Assembly: GCA_900095095.1 (NCBI GenBank) | Contig: FMBT01000348.1 | Span: forward strand, 1 to 64,000 | From: Fragilariopsis cylindrus CCMP1102 | Lineage: Eukaryota > Bacillariophyta > Bacillariophyceae > Bacillariales > Bacillariaceae | DNA: 64,000 nucleotides | Direction of reading: 5' to 3' | Part shown: positions 10,739 to 20,640 of the stretch, in pieces | Layout of the letters: each line of letters starts with the position of its first letter | How positions within the stretch are numbered: position 1 is the stretch's first letter | Notes under the pieces: generated by a model | Told to the model about the DNA's origin: nothing | The model's database searches: none | Seen by the model: only the letters and a program-made list of their open reading frames with translations | Program-made: the position numbers and the translations under genes

Positions 10739-12142
10739 GATTGATTTTGTCTTTGTTGTTGTTGTTGGATGTTAGAATTCACGTTGTTCTTTTTATGTGA
10801 GCTCGTTGTTCTGCTTTCCACTTTCGACAATATTGTTTTATAGAAGTTCGTAACGCTAATGTACGTGTAGTCTCATTTGTGGTGGGTGTGACGATTTAAA
10901 AACACGCATGTTTTCTTATACTCCCATTGGCATTGTCTGTTTGTAAAATGTTGTTTGTATCAGGATGCGAATCAACTCCGAATTGAAATTACGATTACAT
11001 AATTATTATTACGGTTTTGTTTGCTTTGCTTGTGAAAATGTGATGTGCAACGACTCATCGGCATTTTTCTTAAATAAAATATATAGAGCGATAAGGCTGG
11101 TGTAATGATTGGATATTTATTTAAGATGTATTACACACTTATTGACAATGCGACACGAGCTCCCAAATTCTTGCGTGTGCTGTGCTGCCCCAAGAATGTG
11201 TGATTATTAATTACAATTCACACTTTGTAACGGTATCATTGGCAGAAAATGATAATAATATTTTTTAAGTCTACAACATGCCACAACTCACTATTGTTCG
11301 ATATATCTAATCAATTGATTGCTGCTCCTATTTGAATGGTGTAGTTAGATTGTGACAGATTGAATGGTTCATTGTGGGGAAAAAAGATGTTTTTAAAGCA
11401 TCCAACACATGATATTTTGTGTGTTTTTGTGCAGAAGCTGTATCGGCAATATACCATGTTGTGTGTGTGTGTGTGTGTGTTTTCCCCGTTATTTTGACTG
11501 ATATCATTAAGCAAATGTTGCATTTCATTCAAATCTATCAACTAGTTTTTCCTGACCAAAATCATAAGATTGTATTGAGTTATTTCCCTGGTACACAGAT
11601 TCAGACAACAAATGCCATGCCATTCAATTGTAGGGACAACTAAAAGCAGCAGAAATGTAGTTAGTTTGATTAAGGTACATCTTCATTGTCATGTTGGAAT
11701 GGTTTTGTAACGGGATTTGACTCTCTTTTACATCTCACCTACTGCCAAGGAGGAAGAAAGGCTTCTATACTCAATATATACATACAGGCTAGTACATTAT
11801 TTGAGCTCATTCGTTACCTACTACGAGTGATATGAATTGTTATGTCTCCGTTATTATGAGCTATGTTTTTGGTGGCTTACCGTGAATCAAGCTGATATGG
11901 TACTCAGTACAATGCGCTATAATGTTAACCAACATTCAAACAATGTACAATCACTATCTCTTTGGGGATATTCTATGGAGATACCTTTCTAGACACATGC
12001 ATAGTAAATCAGGCAAGAATAAACAGAATCGGCTACACTTACTAGCTTGGCCATTGGAAAGACAATTGCAGCAAGCAAAGAGCAGAGCTAATAGAAACGA
12101 ATGTACTTCGAATGATAAGAAGTATTATCTTGATTGTTGTTT
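10739..12142. other. Intergenic, 1.4 kb, with a GT microsatellite
   Basis: Lies between two minus-strand genes. Holds a (GT)10 run at 11461-11480. No convincing exon, RNA gene or terminal repeats seen. Confidence 0.5.
11461..11480. repeat. (GT)10 dinucleotide microsatellite
   Basis: Uninterrupted GT alternation read directly from the sequence. Confidence 0.95.
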
Positions 12143-13890
12143 CTACTCAATAAATTTTTTCTTCGCGTATGCATAGCCTTCCATACGATGCCGAGCATAT
12201 ACCATATAATCAAAATCTATACCATCTTCTTCTTGTGCTTTCACAATACTCCAAATAGCCCAACCTAAATGCGACAACAATGAGAATCGACCAACCTCAT
12301 TCGAGCATGTTGTCAAAAATAATTTCCATTCGACATCGATATCATCGTCGTCGTCACCTGCTGCATCGTAATTGCCGATATTATTTCGTTCTTGCTGTAG
12401 TTGTTGTAGTCGACGCGGGTATGACGAGAATTGTTTTGCTCGGACGGGATCATATTGAAGTAGATAATTCCAAAAGAAAACATCTTGTTGAGCTAATGTG
12501 GGATATTCTCGCTCGTAATCAGCACGAAGATTACTCATTTCACAGTATTCACAAAATGTATTAGCAATATCAGCAGCCTGAATAAAGAGGAATATATATA
12601 TGTATTTATAAATATACAACAGGAACAGTTAGTTGTGAGAGTGTACTGTCAACTACAAGAAAAATGCGAGGAAAAAAGGAGACTTACAATGGGGTTCCAA
12701 CCATAGTATTCGAAATCTATCAGCCTCAAATTGGTCGAGGGTGGAATATTCTTGTCGTTCTCGTCAATTAAAATATTAAGAGGTTGACAGTCCATATGAG
12801 TAACAACCACACGACGGATAAATTCAAGAGCTTCTTTGACAATGATAATATGAGTATTGTGATTGTTGCTTTCGTCGAACGATGATGATTGCGATTGGTG
12901 GTATTGTGGTGGTGGATTAGTAGTCAATTCTTTTTCCAGCCATTCCCATTCTTCACATAATTCATTTAACAAATCTTGATCAGCATCGGCAATACTACAT
13001 GCATCCACAGTCTTTGCCTCCTTCAACCATCCATGAATTGATTCATATATAGTAGCGTCATAGTTCGTAGATGGTCGAGGTAAAACATCTGTCGGTGGTG
13101 TATCCAATTGATGAAAGGATGCTAAATTTTGTGCAATCCATGGTGCATATACTTTCATTTGACTACAAGATAATGGTACCACATTTTCATAAAATTCTTC
13201 TACTCGTCCATTTATAAATCGACCATACACCGTTGGAGCCATATTAATATTAATATTATTGTTATCATCTTTTTTTTCGTCATCTTGGACGACGTCGTGT
13301 GACGACGACCGTTGTTGCTGTTTGGCTAACCATGTAGCAAATTTAGGTTCCTGTTCTCGATCGACAATGGAAAAATTATTTGATTCATGACTATTTTCTT
13401 TGTGATCACTGTTATTGGTATTGGTATTGGTATTGGTATTGATATTGGTATCATTGTTACTGGTGGTAGCATTATTATTATTATCGGGATGAATTCGAAC
13501 CAGTACGGTACCTACTGTTGTTCCTGGTGTGGTATCAGTATCAGTGATAAAATTAGAACTTGAAACCAAAAAAAGCTTATTGCTAAGGCCTCCTGTTAAT
13601 GGCTTGATTTCGAAACGACGATCATTATCATTATTATCGATTTTATCAGAATAAGGAAGTAGTAAAAATGGACATAATATTCCTACGATTTTTTGAATTT
13701 GTTCATAGCATACTTCTATGGATGCGGTCGTATCGATATGAATATTTAGAATTTTTTGTGCATTATTACAGTATTCAGTTTGTTGTTGTTGCTGTTGTTG
13801 TTGATCCAACGTACTTGTAGAATTTTCATTCGTCAAGATTGTTGTTGATTCTGTTGTGGTTGTTGTTGTTGCTTTCACTTTTTGAGACAT
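12143..13890 (-). CDS. Ethanolamine/choline kinase
   Basis: Phosphorylates ethanolamine or choline with ATP, the first step of the Kennedy pathway to phosphatidylethanolamine or phosphatidylcholine; cytosolic. Two exons: 13890-12688 and 12577-12143, intron 12687-12578 (110 bases, GTAAGT...TTCAG), phase 0. The splice restores DFEYYGWNP-IAADIANTFCEY, the conserved stretch after the catalytic loop. ATG at 13890 is the first ATG in frame; the frame upstream begins only with GTG. Product 545 residues, longer than the usual 350-450 because of Thr-, Gln- and Asn-rich inserts in the first 200 residues. Motifs: TGGLSNKLF (nucleotide-binding turn), THMDCQPLNIL (catalytic loop; the family usually has HNDL in place of HMDC, with Asp and Asn kept), and LRLIDFEYYG (metal-binding Asp). 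The C-terminal WNYLLQYDP helix region is typical. Ethanolamine versus choline preference cannot be told. Confidence 0.9.
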
Positions 13891-15042
13891 TTTTTTATGC
13901 ACGGTGTCAATCGAATTGAACGAAAGAGGAAGCTAATGATGATGATCTAGCAAAACAAATTAAATAATAGGACTTTAGTTGTGAGTTTTATATTAAAAAG
14001 TCGTTTTGAAAATAAAAATTAAGCAGCAAATAATGGATGACGACGGAAGCTGAGTGAGAAATATGAAATATGTGACGAAGGAATAAAAATAAATATCGAG
14101 CATGCAGAGTTGAGTGGAATTTTTTTGAATTGCGTGTGGAACTACCATAGTTTTTCTCCGAAGGGCTTCCTATCTACAATGTTCTCTCTATTAGGCAGTA
14201 GCTCTCCCCTCAAAACTTGCAAATCAGTTCAAACTGGACTGAATTCGATTCGATATACAATTCGACAGTGTAGTTATTCATTCAATAGGGGCTGATAGGT
14301 TGTTCTATTTGAAAAAAAATGGAGATTTTACCTGTAAAAAGATAGATAAAATAATATTCAAATACCAAGAGAAAAAAGAGAATTAAAAAAACGGTATTAC
14401 AATTACGTCGTTTTAGGTACTTCAAGTACTATTATAGTACATGTAGTATCAGATACTGATCGCTTTACCATTCCATAAATGCAATCCAATCTAATCGAAG
14501 TTCGGATCAGCACCGGTGGCATACCGTACTAGAGTAGTATAATATGCCGTTTTCATGCTGAAACTTCGTGATTTATCCTCGTTGTCAACGAATAGGAATA
14601 AGAAGACATAATGCAATGCAACACGTGTTCTGAAAGAAATTGGTCAGTAGAAAACTGTCTATTAACTATCATTTACCGCGCCACCAACAAGTATGTGCTA
14701 TACTATTCTTTTAATTGGTGGTAGTGGTGGGGGGGGGGGGGGGTCTTCACCATGCGGCCGTTCTGTTCCAATGGACATACTACAATGCATATGCTATAAT
14801 AATCTGACCAGTTGTATACATATATATGTATTTATATTTACATCTACGTTTACATTTATATGAATATGAATATTTTGCTTCTAATTATATTCTGCGAGTG
14901 AAATAATCCATGTTCGATATACGACCCCCATTTAGATTATAAGTGCACCGATTTGATTACTCATCGGAGATAATCATATAATATGATATGCCAAAAGTGA
15001 GTGTACAGAGCAGTCCTACCTACTATACTGGCTGCTATGCTT
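13891..15042. other. Intergenic, 1.15 kb, with a poly(G) tract
   Basis: Contains a 15-base G run at 14729-14743 and a TA-rich stretch at about 14816-14875. No gene signal seen on either strand. Confidence 0.5.
14729..14743. repeat. Poly(G) tract, 15 bases
   Basis: Read directly; a second, longer G run lies at 22322-22340. The exact length may be unreliable in a long-read assembly. Confidence 0.8.
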
Positions 15043-16150
15043 TTAAATGATATCCCGCGTATTATCGTTCCGTCCGTCAGCGGCAGCGGCAGCGGTAGAT
15101 GAGGAACTTAATTCCATACCTTTACTACGACCACGTCGACCACGTCGACCTCGCCCTCCTTTGTTCGAATTGATACCATTAGCACTAGCATTAGCATTAT
15201 TATTACTAGCAGTAGTACTGGTTCTCCTAAATCTCCTAAATAAACTTCCTTTGAAATAATAAAGAAGACCGATACCAATACCGATACCAATTATAATAGC
15301 AACAATTTCACCTACAGTTAAATTTTCTTCAACTTCATGTATAAGTTCTGTTGTGAGGGAAGCGATATTTTCTATTTTTATTTCGCAGTAATCTCCCTCC
15401 CATTCATCCGGACAAATACATCCAATATGTCTGTTTTTGTTTTGTTGATATTAATGAACGATTGTATTGTATAGGGAAATGTTAGACAAAATTCACAAAA
15501 TAGAACAAAAAATGGTTGGCAGACAACATAACTTTTCGTCTTAGCGTTAAGATGAATACCCGTACGTACAGTACATACTGTACACACTATTGCAAAACTT
15601 ACTTTGATATAGAATTTTCATCGTGGTTTTTACATTTCCCACCGTTCGTACAGTACGAGGTGCCGTGAGTGAACCCATCACCACCGTCACAAAATACTGT
15701 TGCGATATGTTCACAATACTTATGCGCATACGGTGCATCCATTATAGATTCTTTTGCGTCACATTCACATCTATAAAATACCTTTCCTGAATTACTTGCA
15801 CGTTCCTTAACACACGCACTACCATTAAAGCATGTATGATCATCTCTGCCACAAACCACGTATTTAATTTCACATTGTAAACCGGTATATCCCACAGGAC
15901 ACGTACAGTACATCCCATTATCATGAAATTCCTTTTCAAATGCTAATTCATCTATTGTAGATTCACCATCTCCAGTATACGATCCAAATTTACCATGCCC
16001 GTGACGGCATATTCCATCATTGTAACAGAATAAATTACATGTCCAATCGTACGCGTCGACAACAATGAAATTTGTTGTCATGTAAACAATAATTGTGCTA
16101 ATCAGAACTAGGGAAAATGCCGGGTAGTGATGTCGTTGGGTCGTCATCAT
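15043..16150 (-). CDS. EGF-repeat single-pass membrane protein
   Basis: Two exons: 16150-15603 and 15430-15043, with a 172-base intron (15602-15431, GTAAGT...AACAG). Product 311 residues. The N-terminus has a signal peptide (about residues 11-33, ending FIVVDA). The ectodomain holds three EGF-like modules: CNLFCYNDGIC...YCTCPVGYTGLQC, CGRDDHTCFNGSAC...YRCEC, and CDGGDGFTHGTSYCTNGGKC running across the splice into CICPDEWEGDYC. The module continuing across the intron supports the gene model. A Gly-Ile rich transmembrane helix (VGEIVAIIIGIGIGIGLLYYF) follows, then a basic, Arg-Gly rich cytoplasmic tail ending in Ala and Asp/Asn residues. Topology is type I. Role unknown: cell-surface adhesion or signalling is inference from the EGF modules. 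Diatom EGF-domain proteins are known but poorly characterised. Confidence 0.88.
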
Positions 16151-16788
16151 CGTTGTTGTTGTTGTTCTGCTGCTGCTGCTGCTGCTGTTATTTTTATATT
16201 CGTTTGTTTATTAGCCGCCCTTTATGAAGTCAACCCTCAAACCCATTCACATTCTTGCCATGCCATGTCATGTTTCTTTGCCGGGAAAGGGCTTAAGAAA
16301 ATGGTCATTTAACGATCTGTGACTTAGTATGACTTATCTCTAATCTCTAATCCTAATATACACGCTCTAGACGAGAGTACAGTATGGAGGTTTAGTGTGC
16401 ACCATCTTCTAAACACTGTACAGCAAATCTATGTCTTACTCCCACAGTAACCACTATATCAATCTTGATTCTACATTTATTTATCAACATTCATCAGGGG
16501 TTGTTTCAGTTGAATGCATCAAATTGATTAAACATCACATTTAAGAAATGCATACCTTAGGATCAAACACCCATTCCATACTCTTGATTGACAAATCCCT
16601 GATCAAGCCTTTAACAACCAACACATCACATAATAAGCACTAAAGGAAAAGAATTGCGACAAACAAGTCCATTGTGGTGCATAGCAATAATACTTATCAA
16701 GTGTGTATTGTACTGTATGTTATTGTACAAAAACTACTGTATTTCGCTCTTTAATTCACGCAGTAAAAATTTGTGGTACATACTACTG
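16151..16788. other. Intergenic between the EGF gene and the MITE
   Basis: Starts with GCT/GTT triplet runs (about 16151-16187) in the 5' UTR or promoter of the minus-strand EGF gene. Nothing else recognised. Confidence 0.5.
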
Positions 16789-16790
16789 TA

Positions 16791-16995
16791 CTTCCTCCGT
16801 GCACCGGATTTTGCGTACCGAGCTATTGTGAACGCAATAAAAGCGTGGAGAAACCATAAAATCTACCCAATCGACAGGAATTTGTTTTTTAATGAGATTT
16901 TGAAAGTTTTCGATTCATTCACTCTTAACGTTTTTGCTGTGTATTGAAAATCCCGTACGATAATCTTGTGTGCAAAATCCGGTGCACGGAGGAAG
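16791..16995. mobile_element. Stowaway/mariner-like MITE, 205 bp, with TA target site
   Basis: A perfect 24-base terminal inverted repeat, beginning CTTCCTCCGTGCACC at 16791 and matched in reverse complement ending at 16995, is flanked on both sides by TA (16789-16790 and 16996-16997). TIRs opening CTCCCTCCGT with a TA duplication are typical of Stowaway MITEs and their Tc1/mariner parents; this end differs by one base from that consensus. The interior has no transposase frame, so it is non-autonomous. The perfect TIR match suggests recent insertion. It sits about 325 bases upstream of the plastid-protein gene at 17320. A related solitary end lies at about 63733-63786. Confidence 0.8.
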
Positions 16996-17319
16996 TAGTA
17001 CACAAAACACAAAGAAGCAATACACTGCCTGCTACCGTACCAAAAGATACTTTTCCCATTCGTGCATAAAAGAGTTCTCATTTTTTTTAATGATGATAGA
17101 TTTGTGTCATTTCATTGACTGTAACAGATGATTGAAACAGTGAGTAAGCACTATGTTGTTGATCAATCAATCATGTACCTTCTGCCAAAGAATTAATCAT
17201 GTTTCTTCTTCGAAAGAGATTAGCTCAAGGAGCCCATAATAATAAAGAAAGGAACACAGCAAAAGCAAATCACAAAAATCACACGACGAAACCCAATCAA
17301 TCCTGCCACCACCACGACG

Positions 17320-18066
17320 ATGATCAATAGTAACAACAACAAGAGAAGATTTTTAGTTTTCGCCTTGATGTGGATTTCGCACATCGAGGATTCGTTTGCT
17401 TTCTTTCAACAAATGAAGCCGCAATCTACTCCATTGAGACATTTCGCTACTAAGAAATCGAACGAAATTCAGATCCGTTCGGAGAATCCTTTTCGTGATG
17501 TTCATGTCGATATTGACAAAGCTCAAGATTGTGCAAGTCACTTTGGAGAATATCCAGCCGACGAAGTTGAGTACTTGAGAGATGGTAAGTTAAAAACAAA
17601 AACACAAAACCAGAATATATTCTTTTTTAATTGCTCGAATGACTAACCTCTTTTCTCATTTTTTCTTCGTTCTTTTCTTCTCACGTCGACGATTATAGAA
17701 CTGCATGCACATCGAGTTCAGAATATGGTTTTTGGTGATTGCACTAGCGATACCTTCCAGGAACGTTACCTAGAAGATGAACTGACTTTACAACTCGATT
17801 TACTTAAGAAAGACATGCCCCCATCATATCTTTTCCAACAGGACAATAATGAATTAATGGAAGATATACGCGAACCCGGTCTTCAAGGTGGAGAAAATGT
17901 TCCTGAATTTACTCAAGCATTTCTTAAGGAAAGAGATTCCAAGACTGAAGTCGAAGAGCACAAGAATATCGATTTATTTGAAGATCTCGTCGAAGATGGT
18001 CTTCTAGAATCCTTAGCGATGTGCGCTATGATCGGTCTTTTGATAATGGCACCTCAATTGATTTAA
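17320..18066 (+). CDS. Plastid-targeted protein of unknown function
   Basis: Not recognised as a known family. Two exons, 17320-17584 and 17699-18066, intron 17585-17698 (114 bases, GTAAGT...TATAG); 210 residues. The N-terminus is a signal peptide (FLVFALMWISHIED) ending SFA-FF, which fits the diatom rule that a Phe directly follows the signal peptidase site in plastid-targeted proteins; a short basic, Ser/Thr-rich transit region follows (PQSTPLRHFATKK). The mature part is acidic and mostly helical, with Cys residues at QDCASHF and GDC, and ends in a hydrophobic segment (LAMCAMIGLLIMAPQLI) that could be a membrane anchor at the very C-terminus. Likely a stromal or thylakoid-associated protein restricted to secondary algae; role cannot be inferred. 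A MITE lies in its upstream region. Confidence 0.75.
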
Positions 18067-18656
18067 GAGGAACGAGCACGAATCGAAAGAAGTGCGCCAT
18101 ATCTTCCTACCAACGATACACTATTTCATTTCTCCAAAATCCTTCCATTCTGACTGCTTCAATTGGTGCCATGCTACTGATGGTCATATCAAATACGGGA
18201 TCTACTTGCATTGATACGATATATTGGAAGGAAACACGACACTCATTACTTATTTTCACGACGAATTCTTGGCGACTCCTTCCATTTTTCTGTGGTAGTA
18301 ATTCCAACCCATGCGACGGGCACTACTACTACATCATAATACATAAATAAAATATACTACTACTAATAAGACATCATTTGTTATTTTTTAAGACAACTAT
18401 TAGATTTCTACATTAAGTAGTACGATCTATATTTATCATTGCTTTTGAAGGAGCAGATGGCAGATGGCAGATGTTGTGTCAATTGGAAATTACTTGCTAC
18501 GGCTCCATAAAGAATTTAGTCAAAGCCCTATACAAAAATATCCCTAAGAATGACCAATGGTTCACACTGTCAACATGATATTGAGATCCAGTAGGTGAAG
18601 AAGTAAGCAGTATGATACACAGCCATTGAAACATTTGTAACCACCGTTGATTCATT
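18067..18656. other. Short convergent intergenic region
   Basis: Lies between two convergent genes. A GCAGATG unit is repeated about three times near 18454-18473. An open frame over 18021-18350 overlaps the upstream gene's end and looks like chance. Confidence 0.4.
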
Positions 18657-19982
18657 TTAATCAAATAGTTGATCAAAGAAATCCGTTTTGTTCTTGCTCT
18701 TTTCCTTCCTATTCTTATCCTTTTTCTTCTTCTTCTTCTTCTGCGATAACGATGATTCATGCATACTACCTTTTATTGTTGCTGTTGCTGTTGCTGTCGT
18801 CGTCGTCGTCGTCGATTTGCGTTTTTTGTTACTGACATTACTCTTATTATTGTGTTCCTGTTGTCTTCTTTTTTGATAGCTATCAACCATGGCCATATTG
18901 CGATCAGCAATATTATCATCGTTGGATGTTGCAGCACTATCAATATTATTATTATCGTCGTCGTCGTCGTCGATGTATGATTCATCTAATTCGTCTTCAT
19001 GATACAATTTAATCGGTGGATGCGACAACGATGCTGATGCCGATAGAGCATAATAGTCGAAATTTTCCATGTCGGTGGTCGTTGTCGTGGTAGCTGTATC
19101 ATTATTATTGTTTTGCTTCCCTGATTTTGATTTTGACGTCGTTGACTGAGACTCCATCAGACCTAAGCTTCTTAGAATAGCACTCCGATCGACAATGGTG
19201 TCTTGATGATTGGTTGTATCATTGAAATTATTACTATTATTTTCTAAAAACATATTCATGCATTTCGCATATGTTGCATCAGTCATCATCATCGTCATAT
19301 GCTCATTATTATTGTCGCCTTGTTGATGTTGCTTCTGATGAAGGATTATGTCCATAAGTTCAGATTGTAGGTTATATAATATTGTTAATCCATGTACACC
19401 AATAATCTCCATTACTATGGTTCGTATTCTAGCGAGTGAACCTATTGCGACTGTACAAAATGGTAAAAAGAAACCTCTACTAATTTCTTTGATAAGAGCT
19501 ATACTAGAATGTTGTATTCGTGATAATATTTCAGGTATTTGTTGTGTCCATACATAAATTAACTTTTGAAATTCTTCTATTAGAACTGTTAGCTGTGATA
19601 CACTGACTTTAGCTGTTGTTTTATTATTACTAGCAGTAAGAGTTGGTTTTAGTTGTTGAAGATTCCATTCCTCTTCTTCTTCTCGTGGTTGTCGTTTTTG
19701 TTTCTTCTTCTTTCGATTTAATTCTTGATGGTATTGATTTACATTCTTTTGTAATTCTTTCAAACGATGAACATTTTCTACCATTATCATTCTTTGTGTT
19801 TGAAGTAGACACTTCAATGTCATGTTCATTCTACGAAAATAAATCGTTCGTCCATGACTACATCGATGACGTTTCAATAATTTGTTCAAAATTAATACAT
19901 CATGTGTAAGACCCTCAAGAAATATTTCAGGTATTGTTTCGTAGTTCCCATCGCCATCGTCGCCATCATTGTTATTCGTCAT
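18657..19982 (-). CDS. Putative NEPRO/RMP1-like RNase MRP-associated protein
   Basis: One exon, 441 residues; ATG at 19982 is the first in frame (the frame upstream begins only with GTG). Two stretches look like the NEPRO/RMP1 superfamily: an N-terminal LLKRHRCSHGRTIYFRRM, comparable to the conserved His-Arg helical motif that binds MRP RNA, and FLPFCTVAIGSLARIRTI, comparable to the second conserved helix with its LARIR signature. Between them is a Lys/Gln-rich helix. The C-terminal half is low complexity (Asn, Thr, Asp, Lys) and ends with a basic stretch and FFDQLFD, similar in position to the acidic tail of nucleolar NEPRO proteins. If correct it would act in pre-rRNA processing in the nucleolus. 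The assignment rests on motif recall; an unrelated helical nucleolar protein is the alternative. Confidence 0.45.
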   Translation of the reverse strand: MTNNNDGDDGDGNYETIPEIFLEGLTHDVLILNKLLKRHRCSHGRTIYFRRMNMTLKCLLQTQRMIMVENVHRLKELQKNVNQYHQELNRKKKKQKRQPREEEEEWNLQQLKPTLTASNNKTTAKVSVSQLTVLIEEFQKLIYVWTQQIPEILSRIQHSSIALIKEISRGFFLPFCTVAIGSLARIRTIVMEIIGVHGLTILYNLQSELMDIILHQKQHQQGDNNNEHMTMMMTDATYAKCMNMFLENNSNNFNDTTNHQDTIVDRSAILRSLGLMESQSTTSKSKSGKQNNNNDTATTTTTTDMENFDYYALSASASLSHPPIKLYHEDELDESYIDDDDDDNNNIDSAATSNDDNIADRNMAMVDSYQKRRQQEHNNKSNVSNKKRKSTTTTTTATATATIKGSMHESSLSQKKKKKKKDKNRKEKSKNKTDFFDQLFD

Positions 19983-20640
19983 TGTTAATATTATTCTACT
20001 TATTGGTGTTTGATAGCTTGCTTGTTTGCTGTCCAGGTATTGCACTGATCATGGGAGAGCGTACAGTATAAGTGTATATGAGTTGAGTTGAGTTGAGTTG
20101 AGTTGAGTTGAGTTGGGTTGAGTTGAGTTGAGTCGTCGAGTCGATTAGATTATGAATTGCTTTCCTGATTATTGATTCATCATTCGATTCATTCTTTCGC
20201 ATGTTTCACATAATTTCACAAATCAGTTGATTTTGACTTGATGCGTGATTAATGGATTTGAAACATCAGGACGTCCATCCGGCGTCCGGATGGATAAATT
20301 TAACAAAAATAAAAAAATCATAGTAACGTTACTATCTATTGCTGCTAGCTTTTAAGAGCGAATATTATAGTATGCTGTAGTGTAGTCAATAAGATTAATG
20401 TGTGGTATATTAAAAGCAGTAGCATACTTATCCTGATGAGAGAATGATGATACAAGTGAATGTATCGAATAATAAGTTATAGTATGTACGTATTTTTTCT
20501 TTACTACAGAGTAAGTATAGTCTCAACTAATAATAATTGTTACTTTGTTATATTATTGCATATCGCGTCTATGATTTGTTCTTTTTTTCAACGAAAAATA
20601 ATTGATGTTCATCTATCGTTTAATTTGGACAATACTATAA
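19983..20640. other. Intergenic with a pentanucleotide minisatellite and a hairpin
   Basis: Contains (AGTTG)n at about 20080-20131 in the 5' flank of the NEPRO-like gene, and a short hairpin at about 20273-20293 (arms TCCATCCG/CGGATGGA). No gene seen. Confidence 0.6.
20080..20131. repeat. (AGTTG)n minisatellite, about ten units
   Basis: Tandem five-base units with one G-for-A change in the middle of the array, read directly. Confidence 0.9.

Noticed and set aside
11922-12176. 84-codon plus-strand frame downstream of the kinase gene
   Set aside because: Overlaps the 3' end of the well-supported kinase on the other strand and shows no family motif.
18021-18350. 109-codon frame overlapping the end of the plastid-protein gene
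   Set aside because: Overlaps a supported exon in another frame and has no coding pattern of its own.
20271-20296. Short hairpin as a possible terminator or regulatory RNA
   Set aside because: Eight-base arms with a five-base loop are too little evidence in a eukaryotic genome.
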